A stretch of 61,359 nucleotides of DNA from Neisseria sp. (lineage in GTDB: Bacteria > Pseudomonadota > Gammaproteobacteria > Burkholderiales > Neisseriaceae), in the NCBI GenBank assembly GCA_030538415.1, contig JAUNTY010000012.1, positions 1-61,359 of the forward strand, written 5' to 3'. Each line of letters begins with the position of its first letter. Position 1 is the stretch's first letter. A program made the position numbers and the translations under genes. The notes under the pieces were generated by a model that did no database searches, was not told the origin of the DNA, and worked only from the letters and a program-made list of their open reading frames with translations. This document shows positions 7,963 to 17,735 of the stretch, one piece after another.

Positions 7963-8703
7963 ATGAAAAACATCAATTTCGACATCAAGGATTTGGCGCC
8001 CGAGGGGTATCTGCGTGCCGCCATCAATTTGGGTAATCCTATTTTGGCCGCTTATGATGAAGCCGGCGGCCAGCCTTGCGGCGTATCGGTGGATTTGGCA
8101 CGGCGGCTGGCCGAGCAGGTAAACATGGAGTTGCGGCTGGTGGTGTATGATGCCGCCGGAAAATCTGTGGCCGGAGTGGCTGCCGGCGAAGCGGATTTCG
8201 GTTTTTTCGCCGTCGATCCGCAGCGCGGCCGCGACATCGCGTTTACCGAGCCATATGTGTTGATTGAGGGCTGCTATCTGGTGGCGGATGCATCACCGAT
8301 TACCCGCAATGAGCAGGTGGATCGGGATACGCACACGGTGGTGGTGGGCAAGGGCAGCGCTTATGATTTATTTTTGTCGCGCGAGCTGAAGCATGCCGAA
8401 ATTGTGCGTTCGCCCACATCGCCCACGGTGGTGGATACGTTTATCGAACGGCAGGCGGATGTGGCCGCCGGTGTGAAGCAGCAGTTGGAGGCAGACGCAA
8501 AACGCATCGGCGGTTTGCGCCTCTTGGACGGTCATTTCATGGTCATCCGACAGGCGATGGGCACAGCCAAAAACCGGGGTGCGCAAGTGGCGGAATTCTT
8601 GGCCGATTTTGTGGAAGCCGCCAAAGCTGACGGTTTTGTAACCGAAGCCTTGGTGCGGCACGGTATTCAGGGTGCTGCGGTAGCGCCGCCCGCCGGAAAA
8701 TGA
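7963..8703 (+). CDS. Solute-binding-fold protein without signal peptide
   Basis: A 246-residue protein resembling family 3 (amino-acid type) extracellular solute-binding proteins: GVSVDLARRLAEQVNMELRLVVYDAAGKS, ADFGFFAVDPQRGRDIAFTEPYVLIEGCYLV and VVGKGSAYDLFLSREL. It starts MKNINFDIKDLAPEG, with no hydrophobic signal sequence or lipobox, and no ABC permease or ATPase is adjacent. It is therefore probably cytoplasmic. The start is 1 bp after the aconitase stop. Known precedent: a Pseudomonas aconitate isomerase is a protein of the periplasmic-binding fold. By analogy this one could be an isomerase or a metabolite sensor in the operon, but that is inference. It ends at a strong DUS hairpin. Confidence 0.75.
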   Translation: MKNINFDIKDLAPEGYLRAAINLGNPILAAYDEAGGQPCGVSVDLARRLAEQVNMELRLVVYDAAGKSVAGVAAGEADFGFFAVDPQRGRDIAFTEPYVLIEGCYLVADASPITRNEQVDRDTHTVVVGKGSAYDLFLSRELKHAEIVRSPTSPTVVDTFIERQADVAAGVKQQLEADAKRIGGLRLLDGHFMVIRQAMGTAKNRGAQVAEFLADFVEAAKADGFVTEALVRHGIQGAAVAPPAGK

Positions 8704-8716
8704 TTGCAAGAATCCG

Positions 8717-8764
8717 ATATCAACCGAGGCCGTCTGAAACTTTTCAGACGGCCTCGGTTGATAT
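8717..8764. terminator. Bidirectional DUS terminator
   Basis: A 23-bp stem ending in the two DUS copies (ATATCAACCGAGGCCGTCTG and its complement), with only a few loop bases, lies between the convergent catabolic operon and prmB. Confidence 0.85.
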
Positions 8765-8772
8765 GAGCTACG

Positions 8773-9672
8773 TTATGCTTCGCCCAATAATTGCTCGCGC
8801 GTGAGCAAGAACACAAAGCCGTCGCCGCCGCTGGTTTCCAGCCAGGTGAAGGCCAATTCGGGATAGGCGGCTTCGAGTACGTCGCGGTTGTGGCCGATTT
8901 CCACCAGCAGCACGCCTTTGGGGTTGAGGAATTTGGCGGCCTGCAAGATGATTTGGCGGGTGGCGTCGAGGCCGTCTTCGCCGCTGCCGAGGGCAAGCGC
9001 CGGCTCGTGCAGGTATTCTTCGGGCAGGGCATCGACCGATTCGGCATCGACGTAGGGCGGGTTAGAAACGATTAAGTCGTAAGTGCCTTCCAGCCCTTCA
9101 AACAAATCGGTGTGAATCAGGTTGATCCGCTCTTCGAGGCCATAGCTTTCCACGTTGACGGCGGCGACTTCCAGCGCATCAAGGCTCAAATCGACGGCAT
9201 CAATTTCGGCGGCGGGGTAGTGGTGTGCCATCTGAATGGCGAGGCAACCGCTGCCGGTGCACAAATCGAGGGCGCGGTGAACGAGCTCATCGTGCTCAAT
9301 CCACGGCGCAAGCGGTTCGCCCAATAATTCATACACAAACGAACGCGGCACAATCACGCGCTCATCGACATAAAAATCAAAGTCGCCCTGCCAGGCCTGA
9401 TGGGTGAGGTAGGCGACGGGCAGGCGCTCGGTGACGCGGCGTTCGATTAATTCGAGTACATCGGTTTTTTCAGACGGCAATAATTTTGCGTCGAGATACG
9501 GATCCAGCATGTCGAGCGGCAGGTTGAGGGTGTGCAGAATCAGATAGGCGGCTTCGTCGTGAGCGTTGTCGCTGCCGTGGCCGAAAAACAAATCGGCTTC
9601 GTTGAAGCGGCTGACGGCAAAGCGCAACAGGTCGCGCACGGTGTGGAGTTCTTTGGCGGCTTCGGCAAACAT
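8773..9672 (-). CDS. prmB: Ribosomal protein L3 N5-glutamine methyltransferase
   Basis: A 299-residue SAM-dependent methyltransferase of the HemK/PrmB class. The SAM motif LDLCTGSGCLAIQMA (about residues 135-150) and the amide-methylating signature NPPYVDAE (about 205-212) are intact. The N-terminal helical domain and the length match PrmB, which methylates a glutamine of L3, rather than the shorter PrmC. It is monocistronic, faces the catabolic operon, and shares a terminator with it. A partial DUS word lies inside the gene near 9470. No odd features. Confidence 0.9.
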   Translation of the reverse strand: MFAEAAKELHTVRDLLRFAVSRFNEADLFFGHGSDNAHDEAAYLILHTLNLPLDMLDPYLDAKLLPSEKTDVLELIERRVTERLPVAYLTHQAWQGDFDFYVDERVIVPRSFVYELLGEPLAPWIEHDELVHRALDLCTGSGCLAIQMAHHYPAAEIDAVDLSLDALEVAAVNVESYGLEERINLIHTDLFEGLEGTYDLIVSNPPYVDAESVDALPEEYLHEPALALGSGEDGLDATRQIILQAAKFLNPKGVLLVEIGHNRDVLEAAYPELAFTWLETSGGDGFVFLLTREQLLGEA

Positions 9673-9867
9673 GCTGGCTCCGGATAAAAGATATGAGAAG
9701 GCGATTATAGCGGATATGCCGCGGTCGCGCTCTTTTTCAGACGGCCTTGTTGATGTGTATGAATGAGCTTGTTTTAGATGTGCAAATTTTTCATGAAATT
9801 TGAAAAATACAATATATGGATTTCATTTATACTTAAACCATTATGAATGCCGAATAAGGAAACCATC

Positions 9868-10959
9868 ATGAGCCAAACCCTGCCTTTACGCGCCGATACC
9901 GTCGGCAGCTATCTGCGCACCGCCGCGCTGAAACAAGCCCGCGCCGACTTTGCCGAGGGCAAAATCAGCCGCGACGAACTGACCCGCGTGGAAGACGAAG
10001 AAATCGCCAAATTGGTCAACGACCAATTGGCGGCCGGCATTCAAGTGATTACCGACGGTGAATTCCGCCGCTCGTGGTGGCACATCGACTTTTTGGAAAA
10101 CCTCGACGGCATCGAAGGCTTTGTGCCGGAGCAGGCGTATGCGTTCAAAGGCACCGAAGTGCGCCGCTACAACACCCGCTGCAACGGCAAAGTGGCCTGG
10201 CCGCAAAACCATCCCTTTATCGCCCACTATCAAGCGCTGGCGCAAATCGTCGGCGACCGCGGCATCGTCAAATACACCATTCCCAGCCCCAACCAATTGA
10301 TGTATCCGTTTATCTGGGACACCGGCGTGTATGCCGACAAAGCCGCGTTTGCCGCCGATGTGCAACAGGCTTACAAAGATGCGATTGCCGCCTTTTACGC
10401 AGCGGGCTGCCGCTATCTGCAAATCGACGACGTGTATTGGGGCAGCCTCTGCAACAACCACGAAGCGCCCGAATTTGCCGAAAACAAACGCTATGCGCTG
10501 GCAAACATTCAAGCGATTCTGGCCGACAAGCCCGCCGATATGTGCATCACCACCCACGTTTGCCGCGGCAACTACAAATCGTCTTACCTGCTCACCGGCG
10601 CGTATGACCCCGTGGCGCCGGAGTTGTTCGGCCAAACCGCGTTTGACGGCTATTTCCTCGAATACGACAACGAGCGCTCCGGCGATTTCTCGCCCTTGAA
10701 ATATTTCAACGACAATCCGCATAAAGGCCGCATCGTATTGGGTTTGATTACGTCCAAATTCCCCGAGCTGGAAAGCAAAGATGCGATTAAAGCGCGCATC
10801 GCCGAAGCCGCTGAAATCGTGCCGCTGGATCAGTTGGCGCTGAGCCCGCAATGCGGTTTTGCCTCCACCGAAGAAGGCAACATCATGACCGAAGCCGAAC
10901 AATGGGCGAAAGTGCGCCTGGTGGAAGAAATCGCCGCCGAGGTGTGGGGCGAAGACTGA
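9868..10959 (+). CDS. MetE C-terminal-like methyltransferase (YxjG/YxjH type)
   Basis: A 363-residue protein resembling the catalytic half of cobalamin-independent methionine synthase. Candidate zinc ligands are seen in THVCRGN (His, Cys), FLEYDNERSGDF (Glu) and LSPQCGF (Cys). It lacks the N-terminal MetE domain, like Bacillus YxjG/YxjH. It probably moves a methyl group from a small donor, such as methyltetrahydrofolate or a thiol-methyl compound, to homocysteine; the donor is not known. ATG 9868 is chosen because AAGGA ends 7 bp before it; an in-frame ATG at 9847 has no site. The 195-bp upstream gap holds the dyad ATTTTTCA-N7-TGAAAAAT near 9787-9809, a possible operator. A DUS terminator follows. 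Confidence 0.82.
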   Translation: MSQTLPLRADTVGSYLRTAALKQARADFAEGKISRDELTRVEDEEIAKLVNDQLAAGIQVITDGEFRRSWWHIDFLENLDGIEGFVPEQAYAFKGTEVRRYNTRCNGKVAWPQNHPFIAHYQALAQIVGDRGIVKYTIPSPNQLMYPFIWDTGVYADKAAFAADVQQAYKDAIAAFYAAGCRYLQIDDVYWGSLCNNHEAPEFAENKRYALANIQAILADKPADMCITTHVCRGNYKSSYLLTGAYDPVAPELFGQTAFDGYFLEYDNERSGDFSPLKYFNDNPHKGRIVLGLITSKFPELESKDAIKARIAEAAEIVPLDQLALSPQCGFASTEEGNIMTEAEQWAKVRLVEEIAAEVWGED

Positions 10960-10979
10960 TTGCGCTGATATGAATGAAG

Positions 10980-11017
10980 AAGGCCGTCTGAAACGATGCA
11001 GTTTTCAGACGGCCTTT
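10980..11017 (+). terminator. DUS terminator
   Basis: AAGGCCGTCTGAAA and its complement form the stem, followed by TTTATTATT. A further single DUS lies at about 11031-11045. Confidence 0.85.
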
Positions 11018-11082
11018 TATTATTGGGCATGTTTTCAGACGGCCTATCGACAAATCAACGATAACGATATGGAATCTGCAAA

Positions 11083-11188
11083 TATAGTGGGAAAACTTAC
11101 TCTAATACAAGGCAGCAAGCCGCAGACAGTACAGCTAGTACGGCTAGGCGCAGCAACGCCGTAGTAGGAATTAAGTTTTTCCACTATA
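11083..11188. mobile_element. Correia-like element, TATAGTGGAAAAACTTA type
   Basis: A 106-bp element with ends TATAGTGGGAAAACTTA and TAAGTTTTTCCACTATA (one mismatch) and the common core. It lies between the MetE-like gene and the 3' end of marC. TATAGTGG matches the start of classical neisserial Correia ends, but the following bases do not. Confidence 0.85.
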
Positions 11189-11244
11189 GATGTTTGCTTG
11201 CTGTTGAATGCTTGGTTTCGTTATCGAGGCCGTCTGAAAAGTTT

Positions 11245-11904
11245 TTAGCTCATCAGCTGCGGAAACAGGTTTTTCAAACCGGCCACGATGATTTCAACGG
11301 ATACCGCCGCCAGCAGCATGCCCATGATGCGGTTGAGAATGGTGAGGCCGGTGTCGCCCAATACTTTGCTCACTTTGGTGGCGGCCAGCAGCGTGGCGTA
11401 GCAAATCAGGCTGATAATCAGGCCTGCGGCCAGAATGGATAATTTGTCCCAATAATTGCGGGCAGACGAGGCGTAAATAATCACGGTGGAAATGCCGCCC
11501 GGGCCTATCATCATCGGAATCGCCAGCGGCACCACGGCCACGGCGGCGATGCTTTGGCTCGGCTTGGGCTGCTGGATGGTAATTTCGTTGCTTTCTTCCG
11601 TGCCCACATCCGGTTTGGCGGGGTTGTTGTTGCCGTTCATCAGGGAAATGGCAATCAGCAGCACCAAAATGCCGCCACCCACCTGAAACGCGCCCACGCT
11701 GATGCCGAGTAGCTTCAGCAGCCAGCCGCCGCTGAGGGTAAACAGGGTGATGGCAATCAACACGGTTACGGCGGCGATTTGGGCAACTTTTCGGCGTTCG
11801 CGGCTGCTGTGGTTGCGGGTCAAATCCAGGTAAATGGCCAAGGCGCCGAAAGGATTGATCAACACCATAAAAGCCAAGATGATTTTGCTGACTTCCATTC
11901 CCAT
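11245..11904 (-). CDS. MarC family integral membrane protein
   Basis: A 219-residue protein with about six membrane segments, of the MarC/YchE family: FMVLINPFGALAIYLDLT near the N-terminus and PLAIPMMIGPGGISTVI in the middle. Despite the name, the family has no proven role in drug resistance. A hydrophilic loop around residues 90-115 (NGNNNPAKPDVGTEESNEI) separates the two halves. It lies 12 bp downstream of rodA on the same strand and is probably cotranscribed as the last gene of the cell-shape cluster. Nothing suggests that it takes part in wall synthesis. Confidence 0.85.
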   Translation of the reverse strand: MGMEVSKIILAFMVLINPFGALAIYLDLTRNHSSRERRKVAQIAAVTVLIAITLFTLSGGWLLKLLGISVGAFQVGGGILVLLIAISLMNGNNNPAKPDVGTEESNEITIQQPKPSQSIAAVAVVPLAIPMMIGPGGISTVIIYASSARNYWDKLSILAAGLIISLICYATLLAATKVSKVLGDTGLTILNRIMGMLLAAVSVEIIVAGLKNLFPQLMS

Positions 11905-11916
11905 TATCGGATTTCC

Positions 11917-13026
11917 TTAGTTGCGGCGTTGGTTGGCAATGCCCATCAGGAGCGCCAGAATCACCATAATCGATAGCGTGGCCGTGCCGCCGTAGCTCAC
12001 CAGCGGCAAAGGCACGCCCACTACCGGTAGAATGCCGCTGACCATACCCATGTTTACAAACGCGTAGCAGAAGAACGTCATGGTGAGCGCGCCTGCGAGC
12101 GTGCGGCTGTAGAGTGTGGGCGCTTTCGAGGCGATATAGAGGCCGCGCCCCAGAATCAATAAATAAATCGCCAGCAGCAACACATTGCCGATAAGGCCGA
12201 ATTCTTCACCGTAAACGGCAAAGATGAAGTCGGTGTGCGCCTCGGGAATGTAGTCGAGATGGGTTTGGGTGCCGTTGAGCCAGCCCTTACCCCAGATGCC
12301 GCCCGAGCCAATGGCAATCATCGACTGGATGATGTGGTAGCCTGCGCCGAGAGGATCTTTGGTGGGGTCGAGCAGGGTCATCACGCGGGTTTTTTGGTAA
12401 TCGTGCATGCCGTAGTTCCAAATCAGCGGCAGCGCGGCGGCAAAGCCCACCAACGCGGCAAAAATCGCTTTCCAGGAAAGCCCGGCAAAAAAGATGACGA
12501 ATAACCCGGATGCCATAATCAGCGTGGCGGTGCCGAGGTCGGGCTGCTTCAGAATCAATGCACCGGGCACGATAACCAGTGCAATCGCCACAAGATAGTG
12601 ATACCAGCGCAACGACATTTCGTATTTCTGGAAATACCAGGCCACCATCATCGGCAGGGCGATTTTCATGATTTCAGACGGCTGGATGCGGGCGATACCG
12701 ATATTGAGCCAGCGTTGAGAGCCGTTGACGGTGATGCCGAAAAAGTGCACGCCCAGCAGCAGCAATACGCCGACGATATACATCGGCGGGGCAAAGTTGG
12801 CGATAAACTGCGGCCGCGCGCGGGCGATAAACCATAACAGGATAAACGCCAACACGGTGTGCAGGGTTTTGTTTTCCAGTTGGCCGATTTGCTGGCCGTC
12901 GGCGGAGTAGAGCAGAAACAGGCTCATGATGTAAATCGCCAGCATGGCGTAAAACAGCCACGAATCCATCGGATCCCAAACAATCTGCTTGATTTTGTGA
13001 AACAGGGTATCGCTGTTATCTTGCAT
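11917..13026 (-). CDS. rodA: Rod-shape peptidoglycan glycosyltransferase RodA
   Basis: A 369-residue SEDS-family polytopic protein that polymerises lipid II during cell elongation, in complex with PBP2. The typical signature PVVGVPLPLVSYGGTATLS (about residues 330-350) and the internal LVAIALVIVPGALILKQPDLGTA are visible. The ATG at 13026 overlaps the end of the PBP2 gene by 11 bp and gives MQDNSDTLF as start, the normal RodA length. A longer frame starting at 13086 only extends into PBP2 sequence. It belongs to the mreB-mreC-mreD-mrdA-rodA cluster. A partial DUS word lies near 12672. Confidence 0.93.
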   Translation of the reverse strand: MQDNSDTLFHKIKQIVWDPMDSWLFYAMLAIYIMSLFLLYSADGQQIGQLENKTLHTVLAFILLWFIARARPQFIANFAPPMYIVGVLLLLGVHFFGITVNGSQRWLNIGIARIQPSEIMKIALPMMVAWYFQKYEMSLRWYHYLVAIALVIVPGALILKQPDLGTATLIMASGLFVIFFAGLSWKAIFAALVGFAAALPLIWNYGMHDYQKTRVMTLLDPTKDPLGAGYHIIQSMIAIGSGGIWGKGWLNGTQTHLDYIPEAHTDFIFAVYGEEFGLIGNVLLLAIYLLILGRGLYIASKAPTLYSRTLAGALTMTFFCYAFVNMGMVSGILPVVGVPLPLVSYGGTATLSIMVILALLMGIANQRRN

Positions 13027-15094
13027 GATCGGCTCCTGAGGCGGAGAGGTCGGCTGCCTGTCCGGGGGCGATGCGTGCGGCTTCATAGGCCGCCTGAAAC
13101 GGTGAGACCGCGTGGGTAGGGGCGGCGGAAGTGCTGCCTTCCAGCAGCGGATTGCCGGCTGTTTCAGCGCCGCTTGGGGTTTGTCTGCCGGTTGGGGTGT
13201 CGGTGCCGCCCTTCAGCTTGAGCAGATAATAATCGCTCAACTGGCGGGCAAGCGGTGCGGCAGTTGCGCCCCAACCGCCGTTTTCCAGAATCACCGCAAT
13301 GGCAATCTGCGGTTTTTCAACCGGCGCAAACGAAATAAACCAAGCGTGGTCGCGGTGTTGTTCGGCCAGCGCAGCCGCGTTGTAAGACTGCCCCTGTTTG
13401 ATTTGCACCACTTGCGCGGTGCCGGTTTTGCCGCCCATGCTGTATTGCAGGTTGGCGCCCACGCGCCAGGCCGTACCGCCCGGGCGCAATACTTTCACCA
13501 TGCCTTGCTTGACGTATTCGAAATTGCCATGCTTGAACGGAATCTGGCGTGTGGGTTTGGGCTCGATAACAGTCATCTGGCGGCGCTCGTGGTCGAGCAG
13601 CTCTTTGACCATGTGCGGGCGGTATACCACGCCGTCGTTGGCGAGCGAGGCGGTGGCGTGTGCCATTTGCAGCGGGGTGTAGGTGTTATAACCCTGGCCG
13701 ATGCTGACGGACACCATTTCCGCCGCATGCCATTCGCGCGCCGACGGATTTTTGGATTTGGCAAAACGGCGTGCTTTCCATTCGCGCGAAGGCAATACGC
13801 CGCGGTATTCGTTGGGCAGGTCGATGCCGGTTTGCTCGCCAAGGCCGAATTCGGCCAGATAAGGCGCAGTTTTGTCGATGCCCAATTCATAACCCAGGCG
13901 GTAGAAAAATGTGTCGGAAGAGACTTGAATTGCCTTGCTCAGATTGGCCGAGCCGTGGCCGCTGCGCACCGAATCGCGGAACATATGGCGCGAACCGGGG
14001 ATGTTCCAGGCGCCGGGCGCGGGAACCACTGTGTTTTGACCGATTTTGCCGCTTTCGAGCAGCGCCATACCCATAAACGGCTTGAAGGTGGAGCCGGGTG
14101 GGTACAAACCCTGGGTGACGCGGTTGATGAGCGGGCGTTGCCAGTCTTCGTTGAGGCTTTTCCAGGTTTCGCTGTCGATGCCGTCGATAAACAGATTCGG
14201 ATCGAAAGAGGGCTTGGAAACGAAGGCCAATACGCCGCCGGTTTGCGGGTCAATCGCCACCATCGCGCCACGGCGGCCGTTCATCAGGCGGTCGGCTTCC
14301 TGTTGCAGGCGGATGTCCATGGCCAGGCGCAGCGTTTGCCCGGTTTTGGCGGGCATGGTTTTCAATACGCGCACCACATTGCCGTAAGCATCTTTTTCTA
14401 CTTCCTGATAGCCGGGCGCCCCATGCAGTTGGCGTTCGTAAAAGCTCTCCAGACCGGACTTGCCGATATGGGTGCTGCCGCGGTAAAGCGAGGTGAGATT
14501 GTCTTCATCCAGCTTTTTCTGGTCGCGGTCGCTGATGCGGCCGATATAGCCGAGAAAATGGGCGGTCAGCTGGCCGTAAGGGTATTCGCGGAAGGTGCGC
14601 GCATTGATTTCTACGCCTTTGAAGCGGTAGAGCTGGGCAGCGAGACGGGCGGCTTCGTCGGGCGCGAGCTTGAGCTTGAGCGGGATTTTTTCATATGAGC
14701 GGAATTCGGCGCGGAATTTTTTAAAACGGCGCAAATCGGCTTCGCTGATGTTGACATAAGAACGCAGGGCTTCGATGGTGTCGTCCACCTTGTTTTCCAG
14801 GTTGCTGGGCACGAGTTCGAGCGAATAGGCCGGATAATTGTGCGCCAGCACCACACCGTTGATGTCGGTTATTTCGCCGCGCGTGGGCGCGGTGGGAATC
14901 AGCGAGATGCGGTTGCTGGTGGCTTTGGCGACAAATTCATCGTGTTTGATGACCTGCAGGTAGATAAAACGGCCGAGCAGGATCGAGAAAAAAATGAAAA
15001 TCAACACAAAAGCCACCACCAGCCGCAGCAGGAAGTCTTTCTGCTGGGCTGCCTGGTCGTGGGCGGTCTGGCTGTATTGACGGGGTGTTTTCAT
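13016..15094 (-). CDS. mrdA: Penicillin-binding protein 2, elongation transpeptidase
   Basis: A 692-residue class B PBP. One N-terminal membrane anchor (about residues 23-48, LRLVVAFVLIFIFFSILLG) is followed by the dimerisation domain and the transpeptidase domain. The catalytic motifs are STFK (serine nucleophile), SSD and KTGTAQV. The start at 15094 overlaps the mreD stop in a TGATG arrangement; longer frames run into mreD. The tail beyond the catalytic domain is rich in Thr, Ser and Pro. It works with RodA and MreCD in side-wall synthesis. This is PBP2 of the elongasome, distinct from neisserial PBP2/PenA (FtsI type). Confidence 0.93.
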   Translation of the reverse strand: MKTPRQYSQTAHDQAAQQKDFLLRLVVAFVLIFIFFSILLGRFIYLQVIKHDEFVAKATSNRISLIPTAPTRGEITDINGVVLAHNYPAYSLELVPSNLENKVDDTIEALRSYVNISEADLRRFKKFRAEFRSYEKIPLKLKLAPDEAARLAAQLYRFKGVEINARTFREYPYGQLTAHFLGYIGRISDRDQKKLDEDNLTSLYRGSTHIGKSGLESFYERQLHGAPGYQEVEKDAYGNVVRVLKTMPAKTGQTLRLAMDIRLQQEADRLMNGRRGAMVAIDPQTGGVLAFVSKPSFDPNLFIDGIDSETWKSLNEDWQRPLINRVTQGLYPPGSTFKPFMGMALLESGKIGQNTVVPAPGAWNIPGSRHMFRDSVRSGHGSANLSKAIQVSSDTFFYRLGYELGIDKTAPYLAEFGLGEQTGIDLPNEYRGVLPSREWKARRFAKSKNPSAREWHAAEMVSVSIGQGYNTYTPLQMAHATASLANDGVVYRPHMVKELLDHERRQMTVIEPKPTRQIPFKHGNFEYVKQGMVKVLRPGGTAWRVGANLQYSMGGKTGTAQVVQIKQGQSYNAAALAEQHRDHAWFISFAPVEKPQIAIAVILENGGWGATAAPLARQLSDYYLLKLKGGTDTPTGRQTPSGAETAGNPLLEGSTSAAPTHAVSPFQAAYEAARIAPGQAADLSASGADHAR

Positions 15095-15594
15095 CAGCGT
15101 AAACGGCGGGAATTCAGGATGGTGAGCATGATTTTGCTCAACAGCGGCCACAACAGCGCGCCGACAAAAGGCGCGCTAAAGCCGAGCCAGTCGTTGAAGC
15201 GGTGGTCGTGCATCAGCCTGACCAGCATCAAAACCAGCTGGTTGCACAATAATGCGCCCAATACGGCTACGGCCTGGAAGCCGTAGCTGTAGAGGATAAT
15301 CTGCCGCTGTTGCTGCAAAATTAAAAAAACAATCAGCATATACGACAAGGCGTGTTGCCCCAAAGGCGCCGCCGTGCCGATATCGACCAACAGACCGATG
15401 ACAAACGCCCAGCCGACGCCGATGCTCTGCGGGCGGTTAATCGCCCAGTAGAGCAGAATCAAGGCCGTGAATTCGGGCAACCAGAAAAAGGTTTCTGCGG
15501 GAAAAGGCATGAAATCCAGCAGCATGGCCAAAATGAAGCTGGATACGATAATGCGTTTGGGCACCCGGTTGTGGAAATCTTCAAAATCGGTCAT
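15094..15594 (-). CDS. mreD: Rod shape-determining protein MreD
   Basis: A 166-residue integral membrane protein with about five segments. It matches MreD in length, hydrophobic profile and position between mreC and the PBP2 gene. Recognisable stretches are MLLDFMPFPAETFFWLPEFTALILLYW and GVGWAFVIGLLVDIGTAAPLGQHALSY. It links MreC to the elongation machinery. It overlaps mreC by 4 bp and mrdA by 1 bp, indicating translational coupling in the operon. Confidence 0.92.
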   Translation of the reverse strand: MTDFEDFHNRVPKRIIVSSFILAMLLDFMPFPAETFFWLPEFTALILLYWAINRPQSIGVGWAFVIGLLVDIGTAAPLGQHALSYMLIVFLILQQQRQIILYSYGFQAVAVLGALLCNQLVLMLVRLMHDHRFNDWLGFSAPFVGALLWPLLSKIMLTILNSRRLR

Positions 15595-16460
15595 GGGCGG
15601 GGCGGATTCGGAGGGGCAGAGGCGGTCGCAGGCGCGGCTTTTTGCGGCAGCGTGAGCACGTATTTGCTGCTGCGGAAGGCGGCAAACGGCTCCAGCTCGA
15701 CGCGATAGTAAGGTGTGCCTGCGGAGCGGGTCGCACCGGTGATTTTGGCAACGGGAATGCCTTCGGGGTAGATGCTGTCAAGGCCGGAAGTGAGCAATAC
15801 ATCAGACGGGCGTAAATCGGCATCCGCAGGAAAGTAACGCAGGCTGACTGCGCCGCCGCTGCCGTAGAGCAGGCTGCGCACGCCGGTGCGCGCCACCATT
15901 ACGGGCACCACGGTCTGGCTGTTGGTAATCAGGGTCAACTCGGCGCTAAACGGCTGCACCTGAGTAATCTGACCAATCAGGCCATATTGGTCGAGCACGG
16001 CGTCGCCGGTTTTCAGGCCGCTTTGGCTGCCTTTATTGATGATCAATTTGTCGGACAAAGGGTCTTTGCCGTTGGAAATCACCTCTGCGCTACCGGTGGC
16101 CGCAATGCCGCCGCTTTGCAGCGATTGCAGCGTTTTGAGCTCGTTCATTTCGCGCTGCAGCCGTTCGGTTTGTTGGGCAAGAGCGTTCAGACGGCTGTTT
16201 TCCGTGTGCAGGCGTCGGTTTTCGCCCAGCAGCGAAGATTGCGACTGCATGAAGCCGCTTGTGTATTCATACAACCGTACCGGCTGGTTGGCCAGCCATT
16301 GCAGCGGATACAGCGCGGTGGCGGCGTAGCCCTTGGCGTGTTGCACGGCGGAATAGCGGTTGTCGAGCATCATCAGGGCAAGGCTGACAATCGAGAGGAT
16401 AATCAGCTTGCTGCCCGGCTTGATGCCCTTGCGCGCAAAATTCAAAGACTGTTCGGCCAT
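15591..16460 (-). CDS. mreC: Rod shape-determining protein MreC
   Basis: A 289-residue bitopic protein. A membrane anchor (about residues 18-34) is followed by a predicted coiled coil (about 75-115, ENRRLHTENSRLNALAQQTE) and the beta-domain with GLIGQITQVQPFSAELTLITN. The C-terminus is Ala/Pro rich. It is a periplasmic scaffold that binds PBP2. It lies 24 bp after mreB and overlaps mreD by 4 bp. Length and order match the family. Confidence 0.93.
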   Translation of the reverse strand: MAEQSLNFARKGIKPGSKLIILSIVSLALMMLDNRYSAVQHAKGYAATALYPLQWLANQPVRLYEYTSGFMQSQSSLLGENRRLHTENSRLNALAQQTERLQREMNELKTLQSLQSGGIAATGSAEVISNGKDPLSDKLIINKGSQSGLKTGDAVLDQYGLIGQITQVQPFSAELTLITNSQTVVPVMVARTGVRSLLYGSGGAVSLRYFPADADLRPSDVLLTSGLDSIYPEGIPVAKITGATRSAGTPYYRVELEPFAAFRSSKYVLTLPQKAAPATASAPPNPPRP

Positions 16461-16484
16461 AGCGGTAACACAAATGCAGTCGGG

Positions 16485-17654
<1,170 letters not shown>

Positions 17655-17687
17655 TTATAATTCGGCAATTAAACGAATTAACGCGCA

Positions 17688-17716
17688 ATGATACCCTAGA
17701 TTGGGCAATTTGCTAA
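17688..17716 (-). promoter_or_regulatory. Candidate promoter of the mre cluster
   Basis: On the minus strand TTAGCA and TATCAT are separated by exactly 17 bp. They lie about 160 bp before the mreB start, in the mreB-gatC gap. The matches to sigma-70 consensus are 4/6 and 5/6, so this is only a candidate. Confidence 0.45.
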
Positions 17717-17735
17717 TCAAATTTAAGGATTTTTT

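Noticed and set aside
9799-9833. TTGAAA and TATACT upstream of the MetE-like gene as a promoter
   Set aside because: The spacing is 22 bp, outside the normal range; no better pair was found.
13112-14698. A long plus-strand open frame opposite the PBP2 gene
   Set aside because: The PBP2 frame carries all transpeptidase motifs; the opposite frame shows none and no start signal.
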